From Mortierella sp. BCC40632 (lineage: Eukaryota > Mortierellomycota > Mortierellomycetes > Mortierellales > Mortierellaceae), in contig WAEK01000009.1 in NCBI GenBank assembly GCA_011634665.1, positions 1,789,501-1,853,500 on the forward strand: a DNA stretch of 64,000 bases, given 5' to 3'. This document shows positions 36,301-46,766 of the stretch, one piece after another (positions within the stretch are counted from its first letter, which is position 1; the number at the start of each line of letters is the position of its first letter). The notes beneath the pieces were generated by a model that was given only the letters and a program-made list of their open reading frames with translations, did not search any database and was not told where the DNA came from. The position numbers and the translations under genes are program-made.

Positions 36301-37506
36301 ATGGGGGTCATTCTGGAGATACATGTTGGCGTTCGAGCTGGTGCTTTCCTGACGAATCAACGACAGAGAGGGTCTCCACTTGGACTGACTCTTCCTTCGT
36401 TCGGGTTCATTTTGGCGTCCCTGATCGTCCATTCCTTGGGAGATGGCCCAACGTAGGTGTTGCTGATCACCTCCTTCTGGTGGATGTGGCACGTGGGAAG
36501 TCAACGCTGAATCCTGACTACTCCTTGGATCCTTTTCGCGGCCCTGCGAGTCCTGACTAGTACGACGAGACTGGTGGACCTCATCTCCAAAGCTGAGGCG
36601 GCTAGTTTTTTCGCGGAGTCGCCTGAAGATACTTTTACTGCCACTACGCCGCGGTGGTGAGGGTCTTTTTTTGGTTTTTGCTTTTTTTCCAGCCTCTTCT
36701 TCATCCCCCTGCTCCGAACTTGCTTCGTCTTCGTCATCCGAATCCTCGCCCGTGTCACCATCCTCTTCAGACTCGGGAGAGAATGGGGTCGGGGATTCGT
36801 TCCGCAAATGGCTGCCCCATGAATCCTGTTGACCCTGGTGGAGTGGCGATCCAGGGCGTGGGTGGAAGCTTTCATGTGAATTACGATAGGCATAATTACT
36901 GCCGTATGAAGTACCATAGAGCTGCGGCGAGGGCGATCGAGCAGGTCGTGGAGAGAGGGTAAAAGCAAGTCGGGATGGTCCTGGAGATGACGCACGAGAG
37001 GGTGGCACCTGGGAGTAGTAAGAGTCCTGAGGATTTTGCGGATACTCCTGTTCAGCGTGGACTGTGTTGTTCACAGCATTACTGCTGTGATGTGCAGCGC
37101 TGGATAATGAAAAAGTAGATGTCGCTGCCTGGAAGATTGAGGGTGAAGATGGCCTCGGAGGACCAGGCGAGGATGGTCGCGAGATAGACTGAGGGGTCGA
37201 ATGGCCGGTGTCGATACGGACTGAGGAGGTTGAAGGCGAGCCGAGATAGCCAAAGATACCTGCTAATGACGATCCTGGTGGAGCTGAATTTGAGTAGTAC
37301 GGGTGGTTGGAGATGCCTTTATGAAAGTGTGGGTGATGTGGATGGCGGTGTGGTGGCGAGGCTAGTGGCGGCGAGGCTGCCCGGGTATAAGTTGTTGGGA
37401 CGGCAGTCGCGACTTGGGATGCTGAGGAATGCGGGCGTGGAACAAGCGCTTCTTCCGCAGGAGTAAGCGCGATCCGCGGCATGCCTTGGAACGCTGCGCC
37501 ATCCAT
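32067..37506 (-). CDS. RAX1-like protein: RGS-type domain in pieces plus C-terminal membrane segments
   Basis: Three exons: 37506-35896, 35761-33436 and 33313-32067 (5184 nt, 1727 aa). Residues 1 to about 495 are disordered and Pro/Ser-rich with acidic and basic blocks. The RGS-like start is at about 498-550: YFPNLIQVLEKKTFYPLSYD, then AVEYLNFWE joined across intron 1 to DVTAHEQLCRTF. A second RGS-like piece is at about 890-940 (SFEDVQESALRIYRKYLI). A third, near 1600-1640, contains LFGPAKGFVTEIVLADHYYP. Three hydrophobic segments close the protein (IWIGSVILTMAFVAQITMA, VWVVGIVGGWTGLTCL and the short tail). This order matches fungal Rax1, which with Rax2 marks cell poles for growth. Yeast Rax1 is 435 aa; here long disordered stretches are inserted between the helices. 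Confidence 0.8.
33323..33351. repeat. A/T homopolymer just before RAX1 exon 3
   Basis: An A run on the plus strand is a T run on the coding strand, ending about ten bases before the acceptor at 33314. It can serve as the polypyrimidine tract of that intron. Confidence 0.75.
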
Positions 37507-38857
37507 TGCGTAGCGAAGGCCCGAGGGCGTAAAAGGGCAGTGGCGAGAACGTTCGGCTAGAAGGTGTTCGTGGACAGAAGTACTCGACGAAGAGGCCGAG
37601 TTGGCGGACGAGTCACGGTTGGTGTTCTAAGTGTAGAAAAAGAGAAGCGGTGGCCAGGTTATATCCATGGCTCTCTCTGGGCACGAATCCAGGATTGAGT
37701 GTGATGTTGTGCGGTTGATGTCGGCCGGATAGGATGGAGATTCGACTAGTCACCAAGGAGGTAATGAATCGATGGGCAAGATGAAAGGTGGTGCGAGTGG
37801 ATGCACGTAATCCACAATGAGATGGGTGAGACTGTCGCCTGCCTGTCACAGACACAAACGCATGCACTGACAGGGGTGAAGCCAGTCAGGGGCAGGGGGT
37901 TGTAGGAGAAGGATAGAGATGGACTGCGTGGCAGAGCAGGAGTGATGGGAAGAAAAGGAGGATGAGATTGGATGCAAACAACAGTGAGGAGTAGACGATG
38001 ATCTCGAGGTCTGCCCCCCTCCCCAATGAGCGCTAGCCCAACAACGTGTGAGCCCCGAGTGGGTTGGATTAGTCTGACCAGCAGGGAGCAGTCGGTTCCT
38101 GAGTCTGTGATCGTAGTGACCACCTGGACCCGTCCCTCTTCTCTCGCCATTTCCTCTTAACCCTTTCGCTACAACTAAAGGTGACACCTCTTCATCCTCT
38201 CCAACAGCCTTCTTCCCTTCAGCATGTCGCTGGAATCAGCAGCGATGGTAAAAAAAAATGTTGTCGCTGTCCTGCTTGATAGGCGACGGCTCGCTTTTCT
38301 ACTCTCAAGGGTCCATCCCGCGCAATTTCTTTCGAGTCTTCCAAGCGGAGATAGTAAAGAAGAGCACACTTCATTTATGGTGAGCTTAATCCAAACTTAC
38401 CCATGCATTCGGTGCTCTCGATGGCAATGATGACGATGATGTCGAGCAGGATAAGGCTATTGGCAACATCGTCATCCCCTGCGGGGCAAGTTGGCTCCGC
38501 GCATGGGCCATGGCTGTGAGATAGCTCGAAGATGCAAATCCGGAAGGAAAAGGTCAAGGTCGGACTTGACTCTGCCCTGGACGCGCTGCAAGACCCAATC
38601 AGGTTGAAGATGGCACCAAGCTGGATGTCTCTGTCTTTCCTGACCCACCCAGTTTTTTTTTTTCAGTTCAATGTGTGACTATTGGTTAATCTCGGGCAGG
38701 ATGTGGTCCAACAGAGGGATGGTATTAGATGGCGTGCTACTGCCACACCCGGCCATGGTTGTGAGGGTACAGAGATGCCAAGAGTGCTCTGATGATGGGA
38801 GAAGAGGAGGAAGTAGAAAAAAAGAGAGATTGGGAGAGGGAAGAGCAGGACAGCAAG

Positions 38858-38924
<67 letters not shown>

Positions 38925-39522
38925 TGATGATGAAGAAGAAGAGGGGGAGGAGGAGGGAAGAAAGAAAAAGCAACAAGCATGGTCGATGGTCACCCATCTC
39001 TTGCTTTCTCCTCGTGGCCCACACCCTGGACCACACAGCGGAGCCTCTTGTCCTTTTGTCTGTCTCTTGTCTCTTTACCTCCCCCTTGCTCCTCCCCCCC
39101 TTGTGCGCATCACAGTCGTGCTGAAGGGGCTGTGGGTCGAGTGCGCAATAGGAGGCACACAAGGTGCGGTCCCCTTTTTTCCCCTATTCATCGTTCTCCC
39201 ATCGCTATTGACGCACATCCAGGCCATATTCCATTGCATGGACTAGTCTTCTGACCAAACTCTCCACTCTGGCCCCATCACTAGCTCAATATCCAGTCCA
39301 ATGATTTCTTCTATAGACGAGGTGATACAGATGTAGCCTTACCTAAACGCCAAAAAAAAAACTGGCCTGAGAGAGAGACCTAAAAGCGCGTCTCTTATGC
39401 TATTAGGAATTGGCCAGTAAAAAATCACTATTCTCAAACAAGCACATACCACATTGCATCTGCTGCAAGAGTTGACTCAAGACGAGTCAAAGATATTTAC
39501 CCGTGTACCCTTTTTTAATCCT

Positions 39523-39559
<37 letters not shown>

Positions 39560-39957
39560 GGCTTATCATTGGCGTCTATTTGCCCCTTACCTGGGTTGTT
39601 CTTACCGAAGCGCAATGATACCACCAGTAAACACACAGCATCTCAAAGACCTTCAGGTTCTTCTCACCAACATTTGATCTCTTTTTCTTCTTTCTTTTTT
39701 TTCTTCTTCGCGATTTATTGGCGCTTGACCCTCACAGGATGGGTTTAGAACAAAGATATTTGAGTGTTTGTTTCAAAGCGTTGACTATATTTTGTTTTTT
39801 GTTTTTTGTCCGGAGAGGTAGGAAACATGAAGCTACAGTAACTGAGTTGACACTCTTTAAAAAGAAATGATCAGAACTCCCCCATGAATTGAGCAACAAT
39901 GAAAGGAAAGACGACACTAGGGTCAAGACTGAGAGAGAAAGAAAACACCCAAGTTAC
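37507..39957. other. 2.4 kb intergenic: RAX1 upstream region and 3' flank of PLC-like gene
   Basis: No convincing gene. Short frames at 37.6-38.6 kb have no recognisable domain. It holds the 60-nt AG repeat, a T-tract at about 39525-39558 and several pyrimidine-rich stretches. A long 5' untranslated region with uORFs for RAX1 is possible but cannot be shown. Confidence 0.5.
38862..38921. repeat. (AG)30 microsatellite
   Basis: Uninterrupted AG dinucleotides over 60 bases, followed by AAGATGATGATG. It makes spurious Arg-Glu and Ser-Leu frames on both strands. Confidence 0.95.
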
Positions 39958-41061
39958 TTAATTCACTTGAGTGTTGGAAGCAGAGGCATCGTGAGCGATC
40001 TTGAACACTTCTGCTCGCAACCAGTCATTGACCGTGTCCCAGGAGGCCTGCTTCAACCAAAAATTGATCAACTTGGTACACTGATGAATGGCATCCGTAC
40101 ATCCATCCATGTCTTTAAACTGGTTAATGTCAGAACAGTTAAAAGTGCTCATATCAACCTTGCCGTAGTCGAAATCGGCATGGCGGTGAGAGTCTTGGCC
40201 CTTGTAGGAGTGGAAGTTGAGTACTTCGCCAAACTGCTTGGGACTACCATCAAGTTGCATTTGGCGCTGGCAATGCCCACGCGCATACGAGTCCTGGATG
40301 ACGTGTAGGCAGCTGCCTAGAGCACGGCGACTGTGCTGGACGTTCTTATACCAGGTGTCCGAGGTTAGGAGCGTATGGACAGAGGCGTTCACAGAAGGCA
40401 TCGTCGAACCAGTGAAGAGTTGGCGCAAGGGATAGCGCTCAAAATCATTGTTGCGGGGAAGCTGAACGTCTCGAAGCTTAGTGTCCTTCGAGATTTGTCC
40501 AATGGCAACCTTGTACATGATTTCAAGCCAGGTCATAACCCTTTTCAGAGTATCCTGGGGTCCTTCTCCTGGGTTGTTGGCCATGCTATGGAGGAACTGG
40601 AGATCACCGAAATGCGATCTTGCAATAATGTTTCTACGGCCAAGGAAGCCATCTTTAGTGCAATCCAGACCAAGGTATTTGCCATCAATAAAGAGCATAG
40701 CCCAATCCTTGCCGATACCACGATTGAAATTATCATTTCGGAAGAACCAGTTGTCATTGAACAACTCATTCGCAGGATCGTCATTCCAGATAACACCACG
40801 AAGGATTTCAAGAACATCATAATGATAACCCTTGATGGCCCTTTCGTAGGTCATATTGGGGTCCAACTTCATGTCAGACGCAATGAGTGCCGCAATGGTA
40901 ATGGATTCATGGACGGGCTGGAACTTCCAGGGCCCAAAGCCTCCCCCAACTGCCATTTTGTCGTAATGGACCTTTGGAGACTCAAAGGTCATAGTTTCAT
41001 CTGCTGGCGTCTCAGGCCTGACAACTTCGGCTTGGGGGATGAAGCCTTCTTCAGTGGTCAT
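39958..41061 (-). CDS. Zinc-dependent phospholipase C / P1-nuclease-like protein, intronless
   Basis: Single exon, 367 aa. Motifs recall the alpha-helical zinc phospholipase C/S1-P1 nuclease superfamily. These are an early HESITIAAL, SHFGDLQFLHSM in the middle, the helix GSCLHVIQDSYARGHCQ with H-x4-D-x4-H spacing, and HRHADFDYGK further on. Such residues bind the trinuclear zinc site in the family; the exact ligands here were not proved. The start is MTTEEGFIPQ and there is no signal peptide, whereas most family members are secreted, so the protein may stay inside the cell or leave by another route. Its substrate is unknown. Having no intron is unlike most neighbours and could reflect transfer from bacteria, but this is untested. 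Confidence 0.58.
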   Translation of the reverse strand: MTTEEGFIPQAEVVRPETPADETMTFESPKVHYDKMAVGGGFGPWKFQPVHESITIAALIASDMKLDPNMTYERAIKGYHYDVLEILRGVIWNDDPANELFNDNWFFRNDNFNRGIGKDWAMLFIDGKYLGLDCTKDGFLGRRNIIARSHFGDLQFLHSMANNPGEGPQDTLKRVMTWLEIMYKVAIGQISKDTKLRDVQLPRNNDFERYPLRQLFTGSTMPSVNASVHTLLTSDTWYKNVQHSRRALGSCLHVIQDSYARGHCQRQMQLDGSPKQFGEVLNFHSYKGQDSHRHADFDYGKVDMSTFNCSDINQFKDMDGCTDAIHQCTKLINFWLKQASWDTVNDWLRAEVFKIAHDASASNTQVN

Positions 41062-41276
41062 TGTGGAGAGTGCAGAAGAGCGCTATGTAGTATAAACAAG
41101 TCAAGAAGAAGAATGAAGAGTGTTAAGTAAGGTTCTTGAAATCAATACTTTTGAGGCAGCCACTGAGGAAGCTCTTTAAGTACCTGAGTGTTAGAATTTG
41201 ATTGAGATATTGGTAAGGAAGAAGTGGAAGTGGAGCGGTGATGAAGAGTGAACAGAAAGCAGGGCTTGAGGAGGGG

Positions 41277-41286
41277 ATTTTATACT
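41277..41286 (-). promoter_or_regulatory. TATA box candidate for PLC-like gene
   Basis: On the minus strand GAGTATAAAATCCC lies about 215 bases before the start codon at 41061, so the leader would be long. Confidence 0.45.
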
Positions 41287-42323
41287 CAAAGACTGGGTAG
41301 ATCTTTTTGCTTCGCCTTTCTCAAAACTCTACGTCAAGGAATAGAAAATGACTTAGACGACTTGATGGCCCAGACTCTCGATGAAGAACTGGTCATCTCT
41401 CAGACTGACAACCTTGCGCTTCTAAGTGTTCGTAAGCCAAGGTTAGACTACTGTGCCGACGCGCTGTTTTTTCTAGTCGGATATCAATATATATCTTTTT
41501 ATTCCCCTCCTCTCTCACATCCAACCAGTCCAGACCTGTCAACTATCCTCTTTTCCGCGGAGCTGTGTGTGTTGTTGTTGTTGTTGTTGTTGTTTTTTTT
41601 TTTTTTTCGTCTGTCAGGAAATTGTAATGAAATTTGAGAACCAAAATCATCTCTGAATTGATCTACAATGGGCAATCCTTTTCTCTCTTTCGGAAGGAGT
41701 TACCTCAAAGGGAGAGGACATTTGCACCAGACCATAGCCTTTCAAAACCCTACACAGACTTTTATCAACAAGCCGTTTCGGAGAGAAACGGCAGCTTCAC
41801 TTAATCCTTTTGCCTCTTATTCGTATTCCCTTTCCTCTTTTCAGCACAAGCAGTTCTTAGAGTGAAGGCATTGCCGACTCAACGCTCATGAAAGTGGTAT
41901 AAAATAGCTCCTCACATTTTTTAGATAATTCAATTCCGAGGAGTTCAAGATCTAGACCCGTTCATTGTTGTTGTGTATGTAGATCTGGAGGATTGGATAC
42001 AACTTTTTAAGTTATGCAAGGAGCAAACAAAACTCTCTCTCCAAGGCTTGTCCCACCATGCCCGATCGTAAACCAACTTTAGCTGTATGTTGGAAAAGAA
42101 AAGAAAAATGGCGGGACGAAATCATTTTAGCCTAGTCATCGAGTTTAGTGGGAAGGTCGTGCTGTCATCCCTTCCGAAAGAGTAACCCCTAGGAGGGTCA
42201 GTCTGTGTTGATTAATAGTGAGAAAGCAACTGACCTGTCCACTGAATCAAAAGACCTTTCGAGGTTTGCGTTCATGGATGACCATCGTGACACGGAGACT
42301 TTCCTCTCCTTGGTTCGCCATAA

Positions 42324-42373
42324 AGAGAGAGAGAGAGAGAGAGAGAGAGAGCGTGTGTGTGTATGTGTGTGTG
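42324..42373. repeat. Compound (AG)n-(GT)n microsatellite
   Basis: About 28 bases of AG repeat run directly into a GT-rich repeat of about 20 bases. No gene overlaps it. Confidence 0.9.
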
Positions 42374-42988
42374 GTATGATTAGGGAAGAAACATCCGATG
42401 GACTCCCGCTTGGAAGAGGAGGACGATTTCTCTCGAAAGATACAACAAACATTTCAAATACCAGAACTTCGGTCAGATCTCACCATTTGCAGAAAACTTT
42501 AAAAAAAAATCGTCCCGTGCCCTGGGCAAGGGATCTGGAAAAAAAAAAAAAAAAAAAAAAAAAAAGAAAAAAAATACTTTGCCACAGCAATGGTCGAGGC
42601 ATGGCATGGTAGTACAAAGTGGACGTGACAAAGAGACGCGAATATGCAAAGCCCAGACGTTGCACGAGTGCATCTAGCATTGGAAAGCATCGGTTTTATT
42701 CGATGTAAGAGCACATGGTCCTGGACAGAAAGAAAAAAAAATTGGGCGCAGGTCGCTTACTTCATTTTTTTTTTATTTCCTTGGCCTAACTAGACAGAAA
42801 TCTAGAGTGTACTTCATCGTCCTAGCCCATCGCGCTCTTTACTATCAGCGGTACCTAGACACTATCAATATATGATAGATGGACCTGTTTTCTTCGCCTA
42901 CAGTCTCACTCAATCTTGCCAAGCGAGATCAAGTAGGCAGCATGTTCAACCTAAACTCTAGTCCACCCCCTTCACCATACTTGGATAA

Positions 42989-43103
42989 CTTTTTTTTTTC
43001 TTTTTCTTTTTTTTCTTTTTCTTTTCTTTTTTTCTTTTTCTTTTTCTTTTTTTTTTTTTTCTTTTTCTTTTTCTTTTTTTTTCTTTTCTTTTTCTTTTTT
43101 TTA
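42989..43103. repeat. Imperfect T5-8C pyrimidine tract
   Basis: About 115 bases made almost only of T with single C every five to eight bases. It lies about 115 bases beyond the 3' end of the F-box-type gene on the minus strand, where it is a purine tract. Confidence 0.9.
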
Positions 43104-43219
43104 ATCAGGCATGCGCATCGGCAATGAGGGCGCTTCTAGTCTACTGATTACTACTTTTCATGCAATTTGATTTTTTGCGTCAAGACTGCTAAACCGGAAA
43201 GAAAGGGAGACAGGGTCAC

Positions 43220-45487
43220 TCAAGACTTGGAGTACTCCTCTCTTCGTTTTGAGAAGCTGACATTGTTCAAACATAGGAATTTGAGGGCAGGTAGAAGTTG
43301 AAGGTGGCTTCGAATCTCCTTACCAAGTCGGACCCCAAAATAGGATTTCTGCTGTGGAATCCATCTCGCTTCCTGCTGTTGCTGCTGTTGCTGATGTTGC
43401 TGATGTTGCTGCTGCTGTTGCTGCTGTTGCTGTTGTTGTCGTTGTTGTTGCTCAGTGTGAGTGTAGAGTACTTCATTTAGAGACCCCTGCCCAGAGGTTG
43501 TGTTTTGTGCGAGACCTGCGGGGACTTTTTGGTTTTTCTTTGGCCGCTGGTCCTGTCGGTGTTCTCTCCAATGCTCTAGCGGGTCAGGCTTAACGACTTC
43601 CCACAGGTACTTGATTTCAAGACGCTCAAGCACAGAGTCACAAGCCCAAACACTCTTGAACAGCTCAATACTATCTGCCGAGGTAAACCCAATATCTATC
43701 CAAAACTTGACCTTTCTGAGATGCGGACAATTTGCAAGGATCATCCTAAAATTACCAATATCCTTTGAGTATTCGCCTCGAATAGATGGATCCAAGATAG
43801 GATGGCGGTTTGGTTTTTTCCTTTGATTCCACTGAAGGCCAAAGTCATCATTAGAGGTTTTAAAGGTCCCCCCTGGCGTGAACGAAGGGAGTTGAGGGCT
43901 TATACGAATCTCAATTGATCGGAGAGTTTTCTCATACGATGTCAGAGCACGCATAAGGTTGTATGGAAGAGACTTTAGCTGAACCCTGCATGACTGCATG
44001 GCTCCATCAAAAATACTATACACTTTTTGATTTCGATTGGATCGGTAATCTGTGTACTGGTTACCATAAGGTGGCCCTCGATGTGGAACCTGCTGATCTA
44101 AAATCTGGTTTCCCTGACTCACCCATTGCTGCACTTGTGTGAACGATTGAGAGAGTACAGGTCGTGCAGCTTCAAAGTATGCTGTGCGAGAGGCCGGATC
44201 CAACAGATACACAGCATGAAGGTAGCCCTCCTCTGAAATAAAGCAGTTCACTTGGAATGATCGGATCCCAGCTGGAGCAAACAGTTTCAAGACATCTAAC
44301 AAGATGCCTCCATTAGCCACCTCTTGAAGCCATAGTAACAAATCTAGGGTCCAATCAAAAGGTAGCCCCGTGTACTTGGAGGCGGCGACTGAGATATCAT
44401 GTTGCACACACATGATGACACGTTCAAGTCGCGGAGAAAAGAGCAGGAGTTTCGCTAAAAAGGCTCGATCGTAAAGCATATCTGATGAGAAATGCAGGGT
44501 CCGGAGTGTAGTATTTATTGGCCGCCGACCAACCCGACTTATTCCTGTCGATTCCTGCATTTTGACAAGTAAGGTTTTAATGATCTGTTGCGCTGCCAGC
44601 AACGCCGATGTCGTGGGCTGCATTGTCTTTTGGTCTACTGTTCTCACCAAATCCTTGGCTGAGGTAACCAAGCATCCTATTGTTAGGTACTCGTAAAGGT
44701 CCTGGCTTGTAGTCGGGTCATAAAGAGAAGGTGACCCTGAATGGAAAATAGAGAATACATGCCGGACGTTCGAGATATAAATTGTCCTCAGGTTTTGCAA
44801 CTCTAGCAAATGCAGCATTAGAACATCCCTGTGGGCACACCACTGAACAATGCTGAGAGACTCTAGATCTGACCCGCGTTTACCAAAGAGTTGGTTGTCT
44901 CCCCGGTTGAGCACCAGTCCGCGCCAAGTCAGGTGCTTGATACTTCGATTAGGTCCAAAATCCACGTTCAAAATGGTCTTACCATCTATTCCAATGAGCT
45001 CTAAGGAATGCGTATTGGTAGGCGTGCCGATGATTGATATGGACTTTATAGATTCAAGATCCAAGGACGTATAGCGAACAAAATGGCTAATGCCACCAAT
45101 CGCTCTAAGAGGGATTGTGACTTTTCGGGAACAGGGATAGCTCGGGGCAATGAACATACAGTCTGAAAGCTCTATACCGGGGGCTGTGCTTTTTCCTCTG
45201 AGGTTTCGACAGCCGCGGAAGCAGAAATGTTCTGTATGCATCGTGTTTGGATCCCATGTTTCCCAGAGAAAGGCTTTTGAAATAGCATACCACGTTCTGT
45301 TGACACGTCCACACCTCAGAAGTTGCTTGGGTTGAAAGTGGAGGTGTTTAACAGGGCACTTGCAGTCGCAGAGTATCCTACTATCCCAGAGCTGGACCCT
45401 TCTCATGACCATGGAGACAATCTCAGGAATCTCGAGCGGGTTAGGTGAACGGGGCTTTTTTTTGGTTGCTTTTGTGATAGATGACAT
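43220..45487 (-). CDS. F-box/LRR-type protein with poly-Gln tract
   Basis: Single exon, 755 aa. The N-terminal region (about residues 14-80) has an F-box-like pattern: NPLEIPEIVSMVMRR, then LLRCGRVNRTWYAISKAFLW. F-box proteins select substrates for SCF ubiquitin ligases. The body has spaced Leu-rich segments such as LESLSIVQWCAHRDV and HLLELQNLRTIYIS, consistent with irregular leucine-rich repeats. Near the C-terminus a Gln-rich tract (about 25 Gln, some His) is coded by the CAG/CAA repeat at 43373-43452, after which LLPALKFLCLNNVSF resumes the repeat pattern. A TATA-like box lies upstream. The other F-box-type gene is divergent. The target is unknown. Confidence 0.75.
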   Translation of the reverse strand: MSSITKATKKKPRSPNPLEIPEIVSMVMRRVQLWDSRILCDCKCPVKHLHFQPKQLLRCGRVNRTWYAISKAFLWETWDPNTMHTEHFCFRGCRNLRGKSTAPGIELSDCMFIAPSYPCSRKVTIPLRAIGGISHFVRYTSLDLESIKSISIIGTPTNTHSLELIGIDGKTILNVDFGPNRSIKHLTWRGLVLNRGDNQLFGKRGSDLESLSIVQWCAHRDVLMLHLLELQNLRTIYISNVRHVFSIFHSGSPSLYDPTTSQDLYEYLTIGCLVTSAKDLVRTVDQKTMQPTTSALLAAQQIIKTLLVKMQESTGISRVGRRPINTTLRTLHFSSDMLYDRAFLAKLLLFSPRLERVIMCVQHDISVAASKYTGLPFDWTLDLLLWLQEVANGGILLDVLKLFAPAGIRSFQVNCFISEEGYLHAVYLLDPASRTAYFEAARPVLSQSFTQVQQWVSQGNQILDQQVPHRGPPYGNQYTDYRSNRNQKVYSIFDGAMQSCRVQLKSLPYNLMRALTSYEKTLRSIEIRISPQLPSFTPGGTFKTSNDDFGLQWNQRKKPNRHPILDPSIRGEYSKDIGNFRMILANCPHLRKVKFWIDIGFTSADSIELFKSVWACDSVLERLEIKYLWEVVKPDPLEHWREHRQDQRPKKNQKVPAGLAQNTTSGQGSLNEVLYTHTEQQQRQQQQQQQQQQQHQQHQQQQQQQEARWIPQQKSYFGVRLGKEIRSHLQLLPALKFLCLNNVSFSKRREEYSKS
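43373..43452 (-). repeat. CAG/CAA repeat coding poly-Gln
   Basis: On the coding strand CAA/CAG triplets with a few CAT and CGA codons give a Gln tract inside the F-box-type protein. Mixed codons and His interruptions suggest an older, fairly stable expansion. Confidence 0.9.
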
Positions 45488-46766
45488 CCTATAGGGTGTG
45501 TTGCAGTAGGCAAGTGGGGGTTAGGTAGAGTAAGTGGGGTGCGAAGAGTAGTTGGGCAAGAAAGGTTCCAAGCGTAGAGAGACGGGGTATTTATGCAAAC
45601 AAGAGGCGATCATCGCCAAGTTTGATCCTTTCTTTACCTTTCACCCTGGCAACTAGGTTGTCAAGGGCAGGGGAGCGATGCATCCTATTTGCAATCCCAA
45701 AACGGCTTCTCAATATCAAGTCCGAAGATGAGCAAAAAGGATTGCAGTTGTGGCTCCTTCAGTCCCAAAAGAGGTCCTAGAAGATTGATTACTCTTTATG
45801 GTCATTTAGTCAAACTGATCAAACACCCTGCTCAGTGGTACCTGTTGGGCTAAGCAAAAAGAGTTCGGCAATTGGATACTGACTTCCATTAGTAGAGTAG
45901 GTTTGGATGGAGTATTAATGTATGGATGAATGAATGGATGGTGGATGGATGGCGACTAATGAATGAGTTCAAAGTCTCTGTCGAGTCAGATGCAGATAAG
46001 CTCTGTCACACAAGGAGGAGAGAGCAAGAGAAGAGAGAGCAAAGGTAGTGGCAAGGAGGACCCTGCGGGGAGGAAAGGGGTGTGCGTGCGCGTCTCTCTC
46101 CACTCTCTTGGCCGTACTCACGGTCCACCTTCGGACCTGGCGCTGGCGGAGGCATTTGGCAGCCTTGACACTAGTCCAGTTACCCCTTTTCCCCAGGCGG
46201 TCGGACCATTCACGACGAGCCAAATGCCTGCAGGGCGCCTGCTTTATTTCCAGGCTGCTGCGCAGATACAAGCCTTTGTTGGCATCATCTGTTTGAAACC
46301 ATCATCCTCATCCTCCTCCTCATCATCGTATTACATCATCCTCATCATCCCCATTATCCTCATCTTCTTCCCTGTCACTCACCTTACTTGTTCGTTCCGT
46401 TGCATCCCAGCCACCGCATTCTCTGTCTGTCTGTCTGTCTGTCTTTCTCTCTCTATTTCTCCTTTTTTCCATCCTCTCCCCTTTTCTTTTCTCTCTCTCT
46501 CGCTCTCTCTCTCTCTCTTTCTTTCCCACAAGCTGACGCCCACGCTTCACGTCCATCACCTCTCCCTCCCACGCTATTCCTCGTCCTTCACCCCACGCTC
46601 AGGCGCAGGATCGACCAGACCGGACACGCAAAAGCCATCCTAAAGACCCTGCCCCAGAGGGGATATTTATCAAAAAAAAAAAAAAAAAAAAAAAAACCTC
46701 AGGACTATCTCCTTCCCACGTTATCGCGCTTGCTAGACTTTATTATCTTTATCATTACAGGTAACC
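45488..46766. promoter_or_regulatory. Shared upstream region of two divergent F-box-type genes
   Basis: 1.28 kb. The left part has a TATA-like ATAAATACC (minus strand, 45587-45596) about 100 bases before the left gene. The right part is CT-rich, with CTGT repeats (about 46421-46444), CT runs (about 46493-46520) and an A-tract at about 46671-46696. A splice-acceptor-like TTATCATTACAG ends just before GTAACCATGG, so the right gene may have an intron in its 5' leader. Confidence 0.5.

Larger units (their letters stand above)
41062..43219. other. 2.1 kb intergenic with pyrimidine-rich repeats
   Basis: Left part is the promoter of the PLC-like gene; the right end is the 3' flank of an F-box-type gene. 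It contains a GTT repeat at about 41568-41594, the GA/GT microsatellite, an A-tract near 42539-42565 and a T/C tract at 42989-43103. No gene was recognised. Confidence 0.55.

Noticed and set aside
38671..39246. Open frames on both strands around the (AG)30 repeat
   Set aside because: Dinucleotide repeats have no stop codons in any frame. No domain or start context on either strand.
42473..42714. Reverse-strand frames with long Phe runs
   Set aside because: Phe runs are an A-homopolymer read backwards; nothing else in them looks like protein.
45963..46643. 226-aa forward frame upstream of the right F-box-type gene
   Set aside because: Ser/Leu/Phe-rich translation of CT repeats; more likely promoter or leader of the F-box-type gene.
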